Of a stretch of 64,000 nt of DNA, positions 44,913 to 54,635 are shown piece after piece. The stretch covers positions 372,001-436,000 of the forward strand of contig NZ_PJMU01000003.1 in the NCBI RefSeq assembly GCF_002846395.1, read 5' to 3'. The position numbers and the translations under genes are program-made. Positions within the stretch are counted from its first letter, which is position 1, and each line of letters opens with the position of its first letter. The DNA comes from Pontibacter ramchanderi (GTDB lineage Bacteria > Bacteroidota > Bacteroidia > Cytophagales > Hymenobacteraceae). Under the pieces are notes generated by a model. It did no database searches and had not been told where the DNA came from. It was given only the letters and a program-made list of their open reading frames with translations.

Positions 44913-45308
44913 ATGAAACTATTCCTTTTGACCCTAATGACAGCCAGCTTGATGAGTTGCAACAGTCCACAGCAGGGCGATGCCCAACCCAAAACCCTTT
45001 CTGCCACCGAATACAAGGCCCACCATGAAAAAATCGACAATAAAGACGTTATCCTGGTTGATGTGCGCACTCCTGCTGAGTTTGAAGCGGGACACCTCGA
45101 CAAAACGCAGCACGCCGACTTCCTGAGCGGTGAGTTTGAAAAAGAAATGCAAAACTGGGATAAGGACAAGACCTACTACTTATACTGCGCCAGCGGCAAC
45201 CGCAGTGGTAAAGCAGCCAAGCTGATGGAGCAAGCAGGTTTTAAGAACGTCTACAACATTGGCGGCTACCAGGACCTGAAGTCGGCCGGACTGCCTGTGA
45301 AAGAATAA
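44913..45308 (+). CDS. Rhodanese-like domain lipoprotein
   Basis: A 131-residue exported lipoprotein (lipobox LMSC, Cys16) with one rhodanese domain. The active-site Cys92 lies in YLYCASGNRSGKA, preceded by VILVDVRTPAEFEAGH. Single-domain rhodaneses move sulfane sulfur between donors. It follows an ArsR-type regulator by about 130 bases. Confidence 0.92.
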   Translation: MKLFLLTLMTASLMSCNSPQQGDAQPKTLSATEYKAHHEKIDNKDVILVDVRTPAEFEAGHLDKTQHADFLSGEFEKEMQNWDKDKTYYLYCASGNRSGKAAKLMEQAGFKNVYNIGGYQDLKSAGLPVKE

Positions 45309-45379
45309 TAGTGGCAATTACGTAGTCGGCAGCACCAACAAAGGTATTTATACGTACCTTTACATAATTAATTTACGGC

Positions 45380-45802
45380 ATGCTGCTAAAACCGAGTCCT
45401 TTTAAGCTCTACTACTCTTCCGACTTTTATACCATAAAAGTTGACAGGGGAAATAACCTTTTGCTGGCGGAGTGGCAGCGTCCGGTTAACAAAGATGAGA
45501 TGGTTGCAGGCGGTACCAAACTCTACGAGGCACTCCGCGACACGGGCATCACCCGGGCAGTGGCTAATGCCGAACGGCTCGTCATGCTGGATACTGTCAC
45601 CAAGGAGTGGATGTCCACCACTTTTTACGAGCTGCTTTCCCAGACCTCGCTTCAAAAATTGGCCAGAGTGTTGCCCAACAGCCTTTTCTCTAAACTGGCC
45701 CTGGAAGCTGTCGCCACCCGGGCCGAGGCGCAAAACATCAACCGCTTCGAGTTTAAGAACTTCTCCAGCCAAACAGAGGCCCTGCTCTGGATAAACCAGT
45801 AA
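45380..45802 (+). CDS. Small STAS/SpoIIAA-like cytoplasmic protein
   Basis: A 140-residue soluble protein. The strand-helix order and the VANAERLVMLDTVTKEWMST segment resemble SpoIIAA-like (STAS-type) proteins common in Bacteroidota. The role is unknown. A TACCTTTA word (one mismatch to TAnnTTTG) lies about 20 bases upstream. Confidence 0.65.
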   Translation: MLLKPSPFKLYYSSDFYTIKVDRGNNLLLAEWQRPVNKDEMVAGGTKLYEALRDTGITRAVANAERLVMLDTVTKEWMSTTFYELLSQTSLQKLARVLPNSLFSKLALEAVATRAEAQNINRFEFKNFSSQTEALLWINQ

Positions 45803-45934
45803 GGTATAGCCACAAGCACCTTTCCTGTATATAGCAGAACTGCTATACCTGATCCGGAAAAATTTATATCACAGACTTGCAGTATAGGTATACCTTAATG
45901 TAACTTGTGGTGCAAAGGAGAAAGGATTAGGGAT

Positions 45935-47164
45935 ATGCGCGTACTACACACTTCAGACTGGCACCTCGGCCAGCGACTCGTCAACCTCGAACGAACCGAA
46001 GAACACCAGCATTTCCTGGACTGGCTCCTGCAAACCATTGAGGCCGAACAGATAGAGGTGCTTCTGATGGCCGGCGATGTGTTTGACACCGGCGCCCCTT
46101 CCAACACCGCCCTCAAGCAATATTACAACTTCCTGACCAGGGTATGCGCCACCTGCTGCCGCCACATCATTATAACGGGTGGCAACCACGACTCCGTTGC
46201 CACGCTCAACGCGCCTAAGGAACTCCTCGACTGCTTTAACATAAAAGTGATAGGCGGCGCCACCTGCGATCTATTGGATGAACTGATCGAACTGCGAAAC
46301 GAGAAGGGCGAGCTGGAACTGGTGGTTTGTGCCGTGCCTTTCCTCCGCGACCGCGACATACGCCTTTCCATACCTGGCGAAAGCTACGACGAGCGCGAGC
46401 AGCGCATCAAACAAGGTATAGCCGCGCACTACGCCGCCTTTGTGCCGCATGTGCAGCCCTACAAAACACAAGGTATACCGGTGGTGGCCATGGGCCATTT
46501 GTTTGCCGCCGGCGGCTCGGCTTCCGACAGTGAAAAAGAAATACACGTGGGCAACCTGGGCCAGATCGGGGCCGACCAGTTCCCGAAAGAGTTCGACTAC
46601 GTGGCCCTCGGGCACCTGCACCGTCCGCAGCAGGTCAACAAAACTCACCACATCCGCTACTCTGGCTCCCCTATTCCGCTTAGCTTCAGCGAAGTGGCAG
46701 ATAAGAAAGTAGTCTATGTACTCGATTTTGAGGACGGAAAACTCACCGACCTGAAAGAGATCGCTATACCTGTCTGCCGCAAACTGGTGCGCTTTAAGGG
46801 CGGACTCGAAGAGGTAAAACAGAAAATAGTGGTTTATGATAACAGCAGCTATACCTTGCCGGCCTGGGCCGAGCTGCAGGTAGAACTCGATGCGCCTATT
46901 CCTGACCTGAACCAGCAACTGGAGGATGTGCTCAAATTAAAAAGCGACGAACTGCAACTCCTCATCCACCGTCCGCCCCTCATCAAGACGGCCCGGAAAA
47001 CGTTGGAGCAGGAGGTGCGCGAAGAAGTGGACCTGCATACCCTGAGCGAAAACGATGTGTTCCTGAAACGCTGCGAAAGCGCCTTCCCCGAAAGCGATCA
47101 CACCGAGCTGCGCCATACCTTTTCGGAGCTGCTGGAGCTGATGCGGCAGGAGGAAAATTTATAG
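45935..47164 (+). CDS. sbcD: Exonuclease subunit SbcD
   Basis: A 409-residue Mre11-type nuclease. The metal motifs are present in order: HTSDWHLG, LMAGDVFD, TGGNHDS, VVAMGH-type and GHLHRPQ. SbcD with SbcC cleaves hairpins and blocked DNA ends. I chose ATG 45935 (MRVLHTSD) because the nuclease domain starts there; AAGGAG lies about 18 bases upstream. sbcC follows after one small inserted gene. Confidence 0.95.
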   Translation: MRVLHTSDWHLGQRLVNLERTEEHQHFLDWLLQTIEAEQIEVLLMAGDVFDTGAPSNTALKQYYNFLTRVCATCCRHIIITGGNHDSVATLNAPKELLDCFNIKVIGGATCDLLDELIELRNEKGELELVVCAVPFLRDRDIRLSIPGESYDEREQRIKQGIAAHYAAFVPHVQPYKTQGIPVVAMGHLFAAGGSASDSEKEIHVGNLGQIGADQFPKEFDYVALGHLHRPQQVNKTHHIRYSGSPIPLSFSEVADKKVVYVLDFEDGKLTDLKEIAIPVCRKLVRFKGGLEEVKQKIVVYDNSSYTLPAWAELQVELDAPIPDLNQQLEDVLKLKSDELQLLIHRPPLIKTARKTLEQEVREEVDLHTLSENDVFLKRCESAFPESDHTELRHTFSELLELMRQEENL

Positions 47165-47217
47165 AGGTTTAATTAACATCTATACTTTATGGCGACTCAG
47201 CACTAAACCCCTTTAAA

Positions 47218-47688
47218 ATGATTCAAACCTATACCTACGCTTTATCACCTAATACCTACTTTAGGATTATAGCCGAAAACAGACTCCGTCGATTCTGGTG
47301 GCTATACCTATTCATGATTATCTTCTGTGTATCGTCACTCGACAGGTTTGGTAATGACAACTTTATTACCATTTACATCCTTGTATCGACCATCTATTTA
47401 CCTGGTCTATTTATTTACCTCTACTTCTGGTCGAAGTCACAGAAGAACCAAAACTTATTTCTGCCCCACGCCCTCACAATGGATGAGAAGATAATGACAT
47501 CCACGAGTGAGGCCAACTTCCAGAGTGAAATACCTTTGCAACTAATCATAAAAGCTGTTGAAAGGAAAGGGTATTGGCTGCTTTATATCGCGAAATCACA
47601 GTTCATATACATCCCAAAGACTGTATTTCAGACGCAGGAAGGTCTTGTTGCCTTCAAAAGGATTGTAACTCGCACAAAAAGCAATTAG
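47218..47688 (+). CDS. Small YcxB-like membrane protein between sbcD and sbcC
   Basis: A 156-residue protein with two membrane helices (about 27-42 and 51-71) and a C-terminal YcxB-like domain (LLYIAKSQFIYIPKTVF). The role is unknown. It is clearly more AT-rich than sbcD and sbcC on either side, and it splits an operon that is normally contiguous. The gap to sbcC is 25 bases, so it is probably cotranscribed. Confidence 0.7.
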   Translation: MIQTYTYALSPNTYFRIIAENRLRRFWWLYLFMIIFCVSSLDRFGNDNFITIYILVSTIYLPGLFIYLYFWSKSQKNQNLFLPHALTMDEKIMTSTSEANFQSEIPLQLIIKAVERKGYWLLYIAKSQFIYIPKTVFQTQEGLVAFKRIVTRTKSN

Positions 47689-47713
47689 TAATTACACCCT
47701 CGCATTATCCCCC

Positions 47714-50700
47714 ATGAAAATCCTCGCCGTCCGCTTTCTCAACCTCAACTCACTCAAGGGTGAACACGAGATCCGCTTCGACCAGAGTCCGCTGGCTGAT
47801 GCGGGGTTGTTTGCCATTACCGGACCAACCGGGGCGGGTAAGACCACGATTCTGGATGCGATCACGGTGGGGCTATACGGACAGGCGCACCGGCACAACA
47901 ACGACCGTCCGCTGGAGCTGATGACCCGCCATACGGCCGAGTGTTTTTCGGAAGTAGAGTTTGAGGCCAACGGCAAGGTATACCGCTCGAAGTGGCACCT
48001 CCGCCGCAGCCGGGGCAAGGCAGACGGCAAGATACAGCCGGTGCACATGGAGCTATACGACCTCGAAAAAGATGAACTGTTTGACCTGAAACCCAGCGAA
48101 GTGCCCGCCATGATAGCCGAGATCTGCGGACTTGACTACAGCCAGTTTTTGCGCTCGGTCATGCTGTCGCAGGGTGACTTTGCGCGCTTCCTGAAGGCAA
48201 GCCCGACCGAACGCAGCAGCCTGCTGGAAAAGATCACCGACACCGCCATCTACTCCGACATCTCGAAATTCGCGTTTGAGAAAGCCAAGCAGGAACGCCT
48301 GAAATACGAAGGGCTGGAGCAACAGCTTCGAGACTCCCAGCTCCTGCCCGAAGAGCAGCGCCTGGCCTACGAAACCAGCATTCAGGAATTGACCACGCAG
48401 GAAACCACGCTTCAGCAAGACCTGGCCACACTGCAAATCAAGGTGCAGTGGCTGCAGCAGGTAGCGCAACTGCAGGCCCGTCAGCAGCAGCACCAGCAGG
48501 CGCTAGCCGTGCAGGAGCAAAAACTGCAGCAGCTGCAACCCGAGTTTGCCAAACTTGAGCAGCACCAGCAAGCGCATCAGTTTGTGGGTGAGCTGGCCGA
48601 GATCCGGAGCGCTAACTCCAAAGTGCTCGAAGTGCAGGAGCAGTTGCAGACTTTGCAAAAACGAGTGCCCACCCTGGAGACCGAACTAGAGGGGGCCGGA
48701 AAGACCGCGCTGGACGCAACCACAGCCTTTCAGCAGCAGGAGGAAAAGGTGCGCCAGCTCGAGCCTATGCTGGTGCAGGTTGTCCGGCTCGACCACCAAC
48801 TGAATAGCATCCGTGCCTCCTATTCGAAAAACAAAGACGCCTACAAGAGCTTCGAGCAACAGCTGCAACAAGAGCAGGCACAGCTACAGGCCAGGCAAAC
48901 TGAGCTGGACAAACTCAGGCAGGAGGCCACAGGTATAAAAAACTGGCTCGAGCAAAACGCCCGCCTACAGGACCTCAAAGTGCATTTGCCGGAGTTCAAA
49001 GCCACACTGCGCGACCTGCAGGAGGTGGAGCAGCGCATCCGGCGCAACCAGCAGGAGCAACAGGAGCTGGCCCAGCAGCGCAGTCAGGAAGCGAAGCAGC
49101 TCATGGCGCTGCAAGAGCAGCAGGCCAACCAACATGCAAGCCATACTCAGCTGCAAGAGCAGAAAACTGAGAAGCTGACCGCCCTGCAAGGTATACTGGC
49201 CCATAAAAGCATGGACGAGCTGGAGCAGGAGGCGCAGTCGCAGCCTGCCTTGCTGGCCCGCTACGAGCGTATGCACGAAGTGGCACAGCTTCATGCCGCA
49301 CAGCAGCAAAAGCTACGACAAAGCAACGACCAACTGGCACAACTAAAGCACCAACTTGGAGAGACAGGCGGGGCCCTGCAGGATAACAAAAACAGGTATA
49401 GCCAAGCCAGAGAGCACTTGGAGGCGCTTCAAAAACTTGTGCAGCTGCAGCAGCAGATACAGCAATACGAGGAGGCCCGCCATACCCTGACGCAGGACGA
49501 ACCTTGCCCATTGTGCGGTTCCACCCATCACCCGTTCGCCGAAAACGGCTATACCTTCGACCTACCCGAGGAAGTACAGAAACGCGACAGTCAGCAGAAA
49601 CTCGTGCAGGAACTGGAGCAAAATATACAGCGGCTACAGCTACAGCACAGCACCCTGGAGCAGAAACTGCAACTGGAGACAGCAGCCCGCGCAGAGGCAG
49701 AAACCGGAGTGCAACAACTGCGCTATACCTTCGAGCAGGTGTCGGCTGGTTTGCCACAGGTAACAGGTATAGACCAGGTAGACCAACTGGCACAACTCCT
49801 GAAGCAACAGCAGGAAACCGCCTCCGCCCTGCAACAGCAGCTCTCCCAGGCCCGGGCACTAAGCCGTGAACTGGAAAGTATAGCCCAGCAAGGGCAGCAG
49901 CTCCGCGAAGCGCAGGTACAGGCACAGGCCACCTTCAACCAGCTGCAGGCCTCCGACAAAATGCTGCAAGAGCAACTTCAGCGACTGCAAACGAATCTGG
50001 CCGATGAGCAGGAACAACAGCAAGCACATACCGAAACGGCCGAATCTTTTGCGGCTACTTATGGATTGCCTTACAAAGCCGAAGAGCGCCAGCTCCTGCT
50101 GCAAACGCTGGAGCAACAAGCCACTGCATATACCCAGAAACAGCAGGCGCTGGAAGGAATGCGTGAACAATACATTGCACTGCAACAGCTGGTAAAGAAC
50201 CTGCAGGCAAACGAATCTGATAAGAAAAAAGAACTCGACCAGCGCAAGCTCAGCCTGACGGAAGAGCATGAACAACTCACAAACCTAAAGGCTGAGCGCT
50301 ATACCTTGTTCGGCGACAAAGACCCTGAACAGGAGCGCAGGCTAGCCCACGAAGAGCTAAGCGCCAGGGCCAGGCAGGCCGAGGAGGCTCGTCGAAGCCA
50401 ACTGCAGAAACAACAGGAGCTGCACGAGGCCCGCACGCGCCAGACCGAGTGCCAGCAAAAGCATCAGCAAAACACATCGGTGCTCGAAGAGCTGCGGCAA
50501 GGGCTGTTGCACGTGCTGCACCAGAAAGGCATCGAAACCATCGAAGCACTGAGCCTGATGCTGCTGCACCGCGACGATGCCGACCGCCTGGCTAACCAGA
50601 AGGCCCAGACCGAAAAGCACCTGACCGAACTCCGAAAAACCCTGAGCGATGTGCAGCAGGAACTAACGCAATTACAGCAGCAACAGCTAACCGACCAAGG

Positions 50701-51364
50701 TATAGCCACTTTGCAGGAGCAGCAACAGCAAAAAGCCACACTGCAGCGGGAACTGATTGCGCAGCGGGCACGCCACCAGCAATTGCTGGAGCAGGATGCC
50801 CGACAGCGCGAAAAGAACAGGGAGCTTGCCCAGCAACTGAAAACACAGCAGCAGGTATGCCACCGCTGGAGCCAACTCGCCGATTTGATCGGCTCGGCCG
50901 ACGGGTCGAAATTCAGCCGTTTTGCGCAGGGGCTCACCCTGGCCCGGCTGGTCGAGCTGGCAAACCGTCACCTATATAAATTAAACGACCGCTACCGCAT
51001 CCTCAAGTCGTCCGACGAAGACCTGGCCTTGCAGATTGTCGACACCTACCAGGCGGAGGCGGTGCGCCCCATGAACACCCTGTCGGGCGGCGAAAGTTTC
51101 TTGGTTAGCCTGGCCCTGGCGCTGGGCCTTTCTGACCTGGCCGGCCGCCGTACCCAGATTAACTCGCTGTTTATTGACGAGGGGTTTGGCACACTCGACG
51201 CCGACACGCTGGAGGCCGCCATCTCGACGCTCGACAACTTACACGCGGCCGGCAAAACAATCGGTATCATCTCGCATGTGGAGGCACTGAAAGAACGCAT
51301 CAGCACCCAGATCGTGGTGACTAAAAAGTCAGGCGGCGTAAGTTCCGTTCGCGTCGTAGCGTGA
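47714..51364 (+). CDS. sbcC: Exonuclease subunit SbcC (SMC-like ATPase)
   Basis: A 1216-residue Rad50-like ATPase. The Walker A GPTGAGKT is at residues 37-44, followed by long Gln-rich coiled coils (about 200-1050) broken by the zinc hook CPLC at 598-601. The C-terminal ABC signature LSGGESF and Walker B (NSLFIDEGFGTLD) follow, with a final SHVEALKERI. It is the ATPase partner of SbcD. The coiled coil carries many AGGTATA motifs. Confidence 0.96.
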   Translation: MKILAVRFLNLNSLKGEHEIRFDQSPLADAGLFAITGPTGAGKTTILDAITVGLYGQAHRHNNDRPLELMTRHTAECFSEVEFEANGKVYRSKWHLRRSRGKADGKIQPVHMELYDLEKDELFDLKPSEVPAMIAEICGLDYSQFLRSVMLSQGDFARFLKASPTERSSLLEKITDTAIYSDISKFAFEKAKQERLKYEGLEQQLRDSQLLPEEQRLAYETSIQELTTQETTLQQDLATLQIKVQWLQQVAQLQARQQQHQQALAVQEQKLQQLQPEFAKLEQHQQAHQFVGELAEIRSANSKVLEVQEQLQTLQKRVPTLETELEGAGKTALDATTAFQQQEEKVRQLEPMLVQVVRLDHQLNSIRASYSKNKDAYKSFEQQLQQEQAQLQARQTELDKLRQEATGIKNWLEQNARLQDLKVHLPEFKATLRDLQEVEQRIRRNQQEQQELAQQRSQEAKQLMALQEQQANQHASHTQLQEQKTEKLTALQGILAHKSMDELEQEAQSQPALLARYERMHEVAQLHAAQQQKLRQSNDQLAQLKHQLGETGGALQDNKNRYSQAREHLEALQKLVQLQQQIQQYEEARHTLTQDEPCPLCGSTHHPFAENGYTFDLPEEVQKRDSQQKLVQELEQNIQRLQLQHSTLEQKLQLETAARAEAETGVQQLRYTFEQVSAGLPQVTGIDQVDQLAQLLKQQQETASALQQQLSQARALSRELESIAQQGQQLREAQVQAQATFNQLQASDKMLQEQLQRLQTNLADEQEQQQAHTETAESFAATYGLPYKAEERQLLLQTLEQQATAYTQKQQALEGMREQYIALQQLVKNLQANESDKKKELDQRKLSLTEEHEQLTNLKAERYTLFGDKDPEQERRLAHEELSARARQAEEARRSQLQKQQELHEARTRQTECQQKHQQNTSVLEELRQGLLHVLHQKGIETIEALSLMLLHRDDADRLANQKAQTEKHLTELRKTLSDVQQELTQLQQQQLTDQGIATLQEQQQQKATLQRELIAQRARHQQLLEQDARQREKNRELAQQLKTQQQVCHRWSQLADLIGSADGSKFSRFAQGLTLARLVELANRHLYKLNDRYRILKSSDEDLALQIVDTYQAEAVRPMNTLSGGESFLVSLALALGLSDLAGRRTQINSLFIDEGFGTLDADTLEAAISTLDNLHAAGKTIGIISHVEALKERISTQIVVTKKSGGVSSVRVVA

Positions 51365-51393
51365 TATATACTTTTCTATTCATTTCGTAACAT

Positions 51394-51430
51394 AGCACTA
51401 CAATGGCCCGGTTTGAGGCATTGTAGTGCT
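51394..51430 (+). terminator. Hairpin after sbcC
   Basis: AGCACTACAATG (51394-51405) pairs perfectly with CATTGTAGTGCT (51419-51430). No strong T-run follows, so it may be a weak terminator or an RNA stability hairpin. Confidence 0.6.
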
Positions 51431-51588
51431 CCTATTCCAAGCAAAGGCCCTTCGTTTATTTACAAATTGCACTTTTCCAAAGCGACCTTATATTCTCGAT
51501 TTCGGATTGGTGTTTTTAAACATTAAATTCTTATATTGCTGCCTACTAATGAATCAATTACGGTCATTCAAATTGTAGAGAGGTACCT

Positions 51589-53622
51589 ATGCTTCTACTA
51601 TTCCTGGGTCGATTATTCTTCCTGATAACGCTTACACAACCACAGCAAAAAGTCCTTATTCAGGACTTGAGGACTGAATTGGACAGAACAGAAGATGTAA
51701 AAAGGAAGGTAGAGCTGTATTGTGAGTTAAGCAAGGCACACAACAGCATCAATCCAAAAACCACGATCTCGTACGGCAACAAGGCGGTTGCGCTCGCCAA
51801 GGAAGCGGGTGACGACAAACTGCTGGCGCAAGCCTATAACGAGACCGGCTCAGGCCACTACCTGCTCGGCGACATAGACAAAGCCGTGCAGTTCTACTAC
51901 AAGGCACTGCGCATCCGCGAGAAACTCGGCGATCCCTCCGACCTGAGTGCCAGCTACAACAACATCGGCAATGTATACGCCGACCAGAACAACCACAAAG
52001 AGGCACTGCCGCTTTACAAAAAGTCGCTTTCGCTGGCCACTACCGCCCAGGACACTCTACGCATTGGCAGCGCGCTAAGCAACATTGGCGGCGTATACCT
52101 CGACCAGGGCAAGTACGACCTGGCGCTTGTCTATTACCGGGAGGCGCTGCCAATTCAGGAAAAACTGGATGACAAACAGGGTATCCTGATCTCGCTGATC
52201 AACATTGGGGATGCCTACAACGGCAAAAACGATTACCAGACCGCCCTCTCCTACTTTAACAAAGCCCATCAGATCGCCAATGATCTGGGCAGTTCGCATG
52301 ACGAGGTGTATGTGCTGCGTGGCAAAGCTGAATCGTACCTAAAGGCCGGCAAATACGAAAAAGCGCTGGATAATGCGCTCGCCAGCATGGAGCTAGCCAA
52401 GGCGTACGAAGGCAAATACGTGCTTAAGGAAAATGCCGCCATTCTGGACCGCATCTATACAGCCATGGGCAATTATGAATTGGCGCACTACTACCTCACG
52501 CTGCACACTTCCTATAGCGACAGCCTGCACAACGAACGTGCAGCAGATCGCATTGCCCAGGAGCGCGTAAAGTACGAAACGGCCCAAAAGGACAAGGAAA
52601 ACCTGCTGCTCCGCGCCGAACAGGAGCTGAACCTGCGCAAACTGGAGCAGCGCAGCATTGTGCAGTATTTTACGGTTGCCTTGTTGCTGTTGGTATGCGC
52701 CGTGGCCTACGTCTTCTTCCGCGGACGACAGCACCAGAGCCGCATCAATAAGCTGCTCACGCAGAAGAACGAGTTGATCATGCACAAGAACGAGGCGCTG
52801 AACCAGCATCAGAAAGCCCTGACAGAGCAAGCCGAGCAGCTTAACATCCAGAAAGAAAAACTTACCCAGCTCAACACGATCAAGGATAAACTTTTCTCAG
52901 TGATCGCCCACGACTTGCGCGGTCCGCTGGTGGCGCTCAAGGGCTTGCTGCATGTGATGGCCATGGGCAAGGTACCCGCCGATAAACAGGAAGGACTTTT
53001 CAATAGCTTGGTAAAAGGGCAGCAGAACGTGCTTTGGATGCTCGACAACCTCTTTGACTGGGCCAGAGCACAGATGGAGGGATTTGAGGTCGACCCCAAA
53101 CCGTTGCCGCTCCGCGAGCTGGCCGACGAAAACATTCGCCTGCTGCAGCCGGTGGCCGGCAGTAAGGAAGTAGCGTTGAACAATACCATCGATCCGAGCC
53201 TAGTGGGTAGCGCCGACAAGGAAATGATCCGTTTGGTACTCCGCAACCTGATCTCCAACGGCATCAAGTTCTGCAAAGCCGGCGACACCGTAACGCTGTC
53301 GGCCAGAATACACGAGAACCAGGTGCTGGTATCGGTAAAAGACACCGGCATAGGTATGACGGCCGAAGTGCAGCAAAAGCTCTTTGGGGGCGGCAGTTAC
53401 TCCAGCCGGGGCACGGCCAACGAAAAAGGCAGTGGTTTGGGCCTGGCCCTTTGCAAAGATTTCGTAGAGCACAACGGCGGCTCGATCTGGGTCGAAAGTG
53501 CACCAGGTATGGGAAGTACGTTTATGTTCACGCTCCCCTGCCCAGCCAAGCCAGACGAAGAAGATAACACGACGCCGCAGCATCTCTCACAAAAGGAAAC
53601 AGCCCAGTTGGAATTGGCTTAG
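51589..53622 (+). CDS. TPR-domain sensor histidine kinase
   Basis: A 677-residue membrane kinase. A possible N-terminal signal (1-15) is followed by several tetratricopeptide repeats (about 40-330). A membrane helix is at about 361-378, then a coiled segment. The HisKA helix has the phosphorylated His441 in SVIAHDLRGPL, followed by the HATPase domain (about 540-655) with DTGIGM and GSGLGLALCKDFV. TPRs would lie in the periplasm, a layout common in Bacteroidota. No response regulator is adjacent. Confidence 0.92.
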   Translation: MLLLFLGRLFFLITLTQPQQKVLIQDLRTELDRTEDVKRKVELYCELSKAHNSINPKTTISYGNKAVALAKEAGDDKLLAQAYNETGSGHYLLGDIDKAVQFYYKALRIREKLGDPSDLSASYNNIGNVYADQNNHKEALPLYKKSLSLATTAQDTLRIGSALSNIGGVYLDQGKYDLALVYYREALPIQEKLDDKQGILISLINIGDAYNGKNDYQTALSYFNKAHQIANDLGSSHDEVYVLRGKAESYLKAGKYEKALDNALASMELAKAYEGKYVLKENAAILDRIYTAMGNYELAHYYLTLHTSYSDSLHNERAADRIAQERVKYETAQKDKENLLLRAEQELNLRKLEQRSIVQYFTVALLLLVCAVAYVFFRGRQHQSRINKLLTQKNELIMHKNEALNQHQKALTEQAEQLNIQKEKLTQLNTIKDKLFSVIAHDLRGPLVALKGLLHVMAMGKVPADKQEGLFNSLVKGQQNVLWMLDNLFDWARAQMEGFEVDPKPLPLRELADENIRLLQPVAGSKEVALNNTIDPSLVGSADKEMIRLVLRNLISNGIKFCKAGDTVTLSARIHENQVLVSVKDTGIGMTAEVQQKLFGGGSYSSRGTANEKGSGLGLALCKDFVEHNGGSIWVESAPGMGSTFMFTLPCPAKPDEEDNTTPQHLSQKETAQLELA

Positions 53623-53647
53623 CGTTCTTTTTTATAAAAAAAATAAG

Positions 53648-53682
53648 ACTGGCTGCTTCCTGAATGAGGCAGCCATTTTTTG
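53648..53682 (+). terminator. Intrinsic terminator of the TPR kinase gene
   Basis: TGGCTGC (53650-53656) pairs with GCAGCCA (53669-53675), followed by six Ts. Confidence 0.75.
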
Positions 53683-53712
53683 TGGGCCCGATGAGAAAAA
53701 CAAATCCTTCAG

Positions 53713-53744
53713 TTTGCGGTAAAAGGAGAATAGCAGCACCTTTG
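53713..53744 (+). promoter_or_regulatory. Possible promoter abutting the SNase gene
   Basis: TTTG at 53713-53716 and CACCTTTG at 53737-53744 (one mismatch to TAnnTTTG) are 20 bases apart, the usual spacing. The ATG follows only four bases later, so the transcript would be almost leaderless. Confidence 0.35.
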
Positions 53745-53748
53745 CCAC

Positions 53749-54591
53749 ATGAGAAATTTTCATTTATACCTCCTCGCACTGATCAGCCTGCTGGCCACTC
53801 CAGCCTGTAAGCAGGACAACGAACAAGCGAGGGAGGAATTCCGTCGGCGCCGAGGGCCCGTTGAGCAGCAAATGCCAGGCGAAACGGCTACTACTGTTCC
53901 GCAGCAAGACCCCACCCAGCCGACTGTCGAGCCGCAGGACAACACACAGGCCGCACCTGAAACGGAAGCACCTACAGTACCTGGCGACCGCGTGGTCGGC
54001 GTGAAAGACGGCGATACCTTCGAGCTGCTGCGCAACGGGCAGACCATTACGGTGCGTCTTTTGGGAGTGGATACACCGGAGAAAAACCAGGCCTATGGGC
54101 AACGCGCCAAGCAGTTCGCCTCTGACCTGGCCTTCGGCAAAAACGTGCGCCTGATCGAAAACAGCAAAGACCGCTATGGCCGAACCGTAGGCACCATCAT
54201 ACTGCCCGATGGCCGCAGCCTGAACGAAGAATTGGTGCGCGAAGGTTATGCCTGGCACTACACCGCCTACTCCAAAGACAAAACCCTGGCTAACCTGGAA
54301 GCGGATGCGCGCCGCTTTAAACGCGGCCTCTGGCAAGATCCGAACCCGATCGCCCCCTGGGATTTCCGGAAGCAAAAGCCCGCCCCAGTTGACAATAGCA
54401 AAGCTCCTATTCCTGCAGGTGCCACCAAGCGCCAAGTATACCTCTGCGACAGTTCGGGCTCCTCTGTTTATCACTACAGCACCAATTGCTCGGTACTGAA
54501 GCGCTGCAAAGAGCAAGTGCTAACCGTAACAGAAGCCGACGCAATACGCCAGCACAACAGGCGGGCCGACAAAACTTGCAGCCCTCAGTAA
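53749..54591 (+). CDS. Thermonuclease (SNase-like) lipoprotein with C-terminal Cys/His module
   Basis: A 280-residue exported lipoprotein (lipobox TPAC, Cys20). A Glu/Pro/Thr linker (22-80) leads to an SNase domain at about 85-205 with VKDGDTFEL, VRLLGVDTPE and DRYGRTVG, which carry the usual catalytic Asp, Arg and Glu. The last 50 residues form a small module (from VYLCD to KTC) with fixed Cys and His that recurs in the next gene. It probably degrades DNA or RNA outside the cytoplasm. Confidence 0.88.
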   Translation: MRNFHLYLLALISLLATPACKQDNEQAREEFRRRRGPVEQQMPGETATTVPQQDPTQPTVEPQDNTQAAPETEAPTVPGDRVVGVKDGDTFELLRNGQTITVRLLGVDTPEKNQAYGQRAKQFASDLAFGKNVRLIENSKDRYGRTVGTIILPDGRSLNEELVREGYAWHYTAYSKDKTLANLEADARRFKRGLWQDPNPIAPWDFRKQKPAPVDNSKAPIPAGATKRQVYLCDSSGSSVYHYSTNCSVLKRCKEQVLTVTEADAIRQHNRRADKTCSPQ

Positions 54592-54635
54592 TTCCGGTTA
54601 ATTTAGGTTCAGCTTTCTACCATCACCCTATTTTT

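Noticed and set aside
49101-49925. 274-codon open frame on the minus strand
   Set aside because: Antisense to the sbcC coiled coil; Ala/Pro/Arg-rich shadow sequence.
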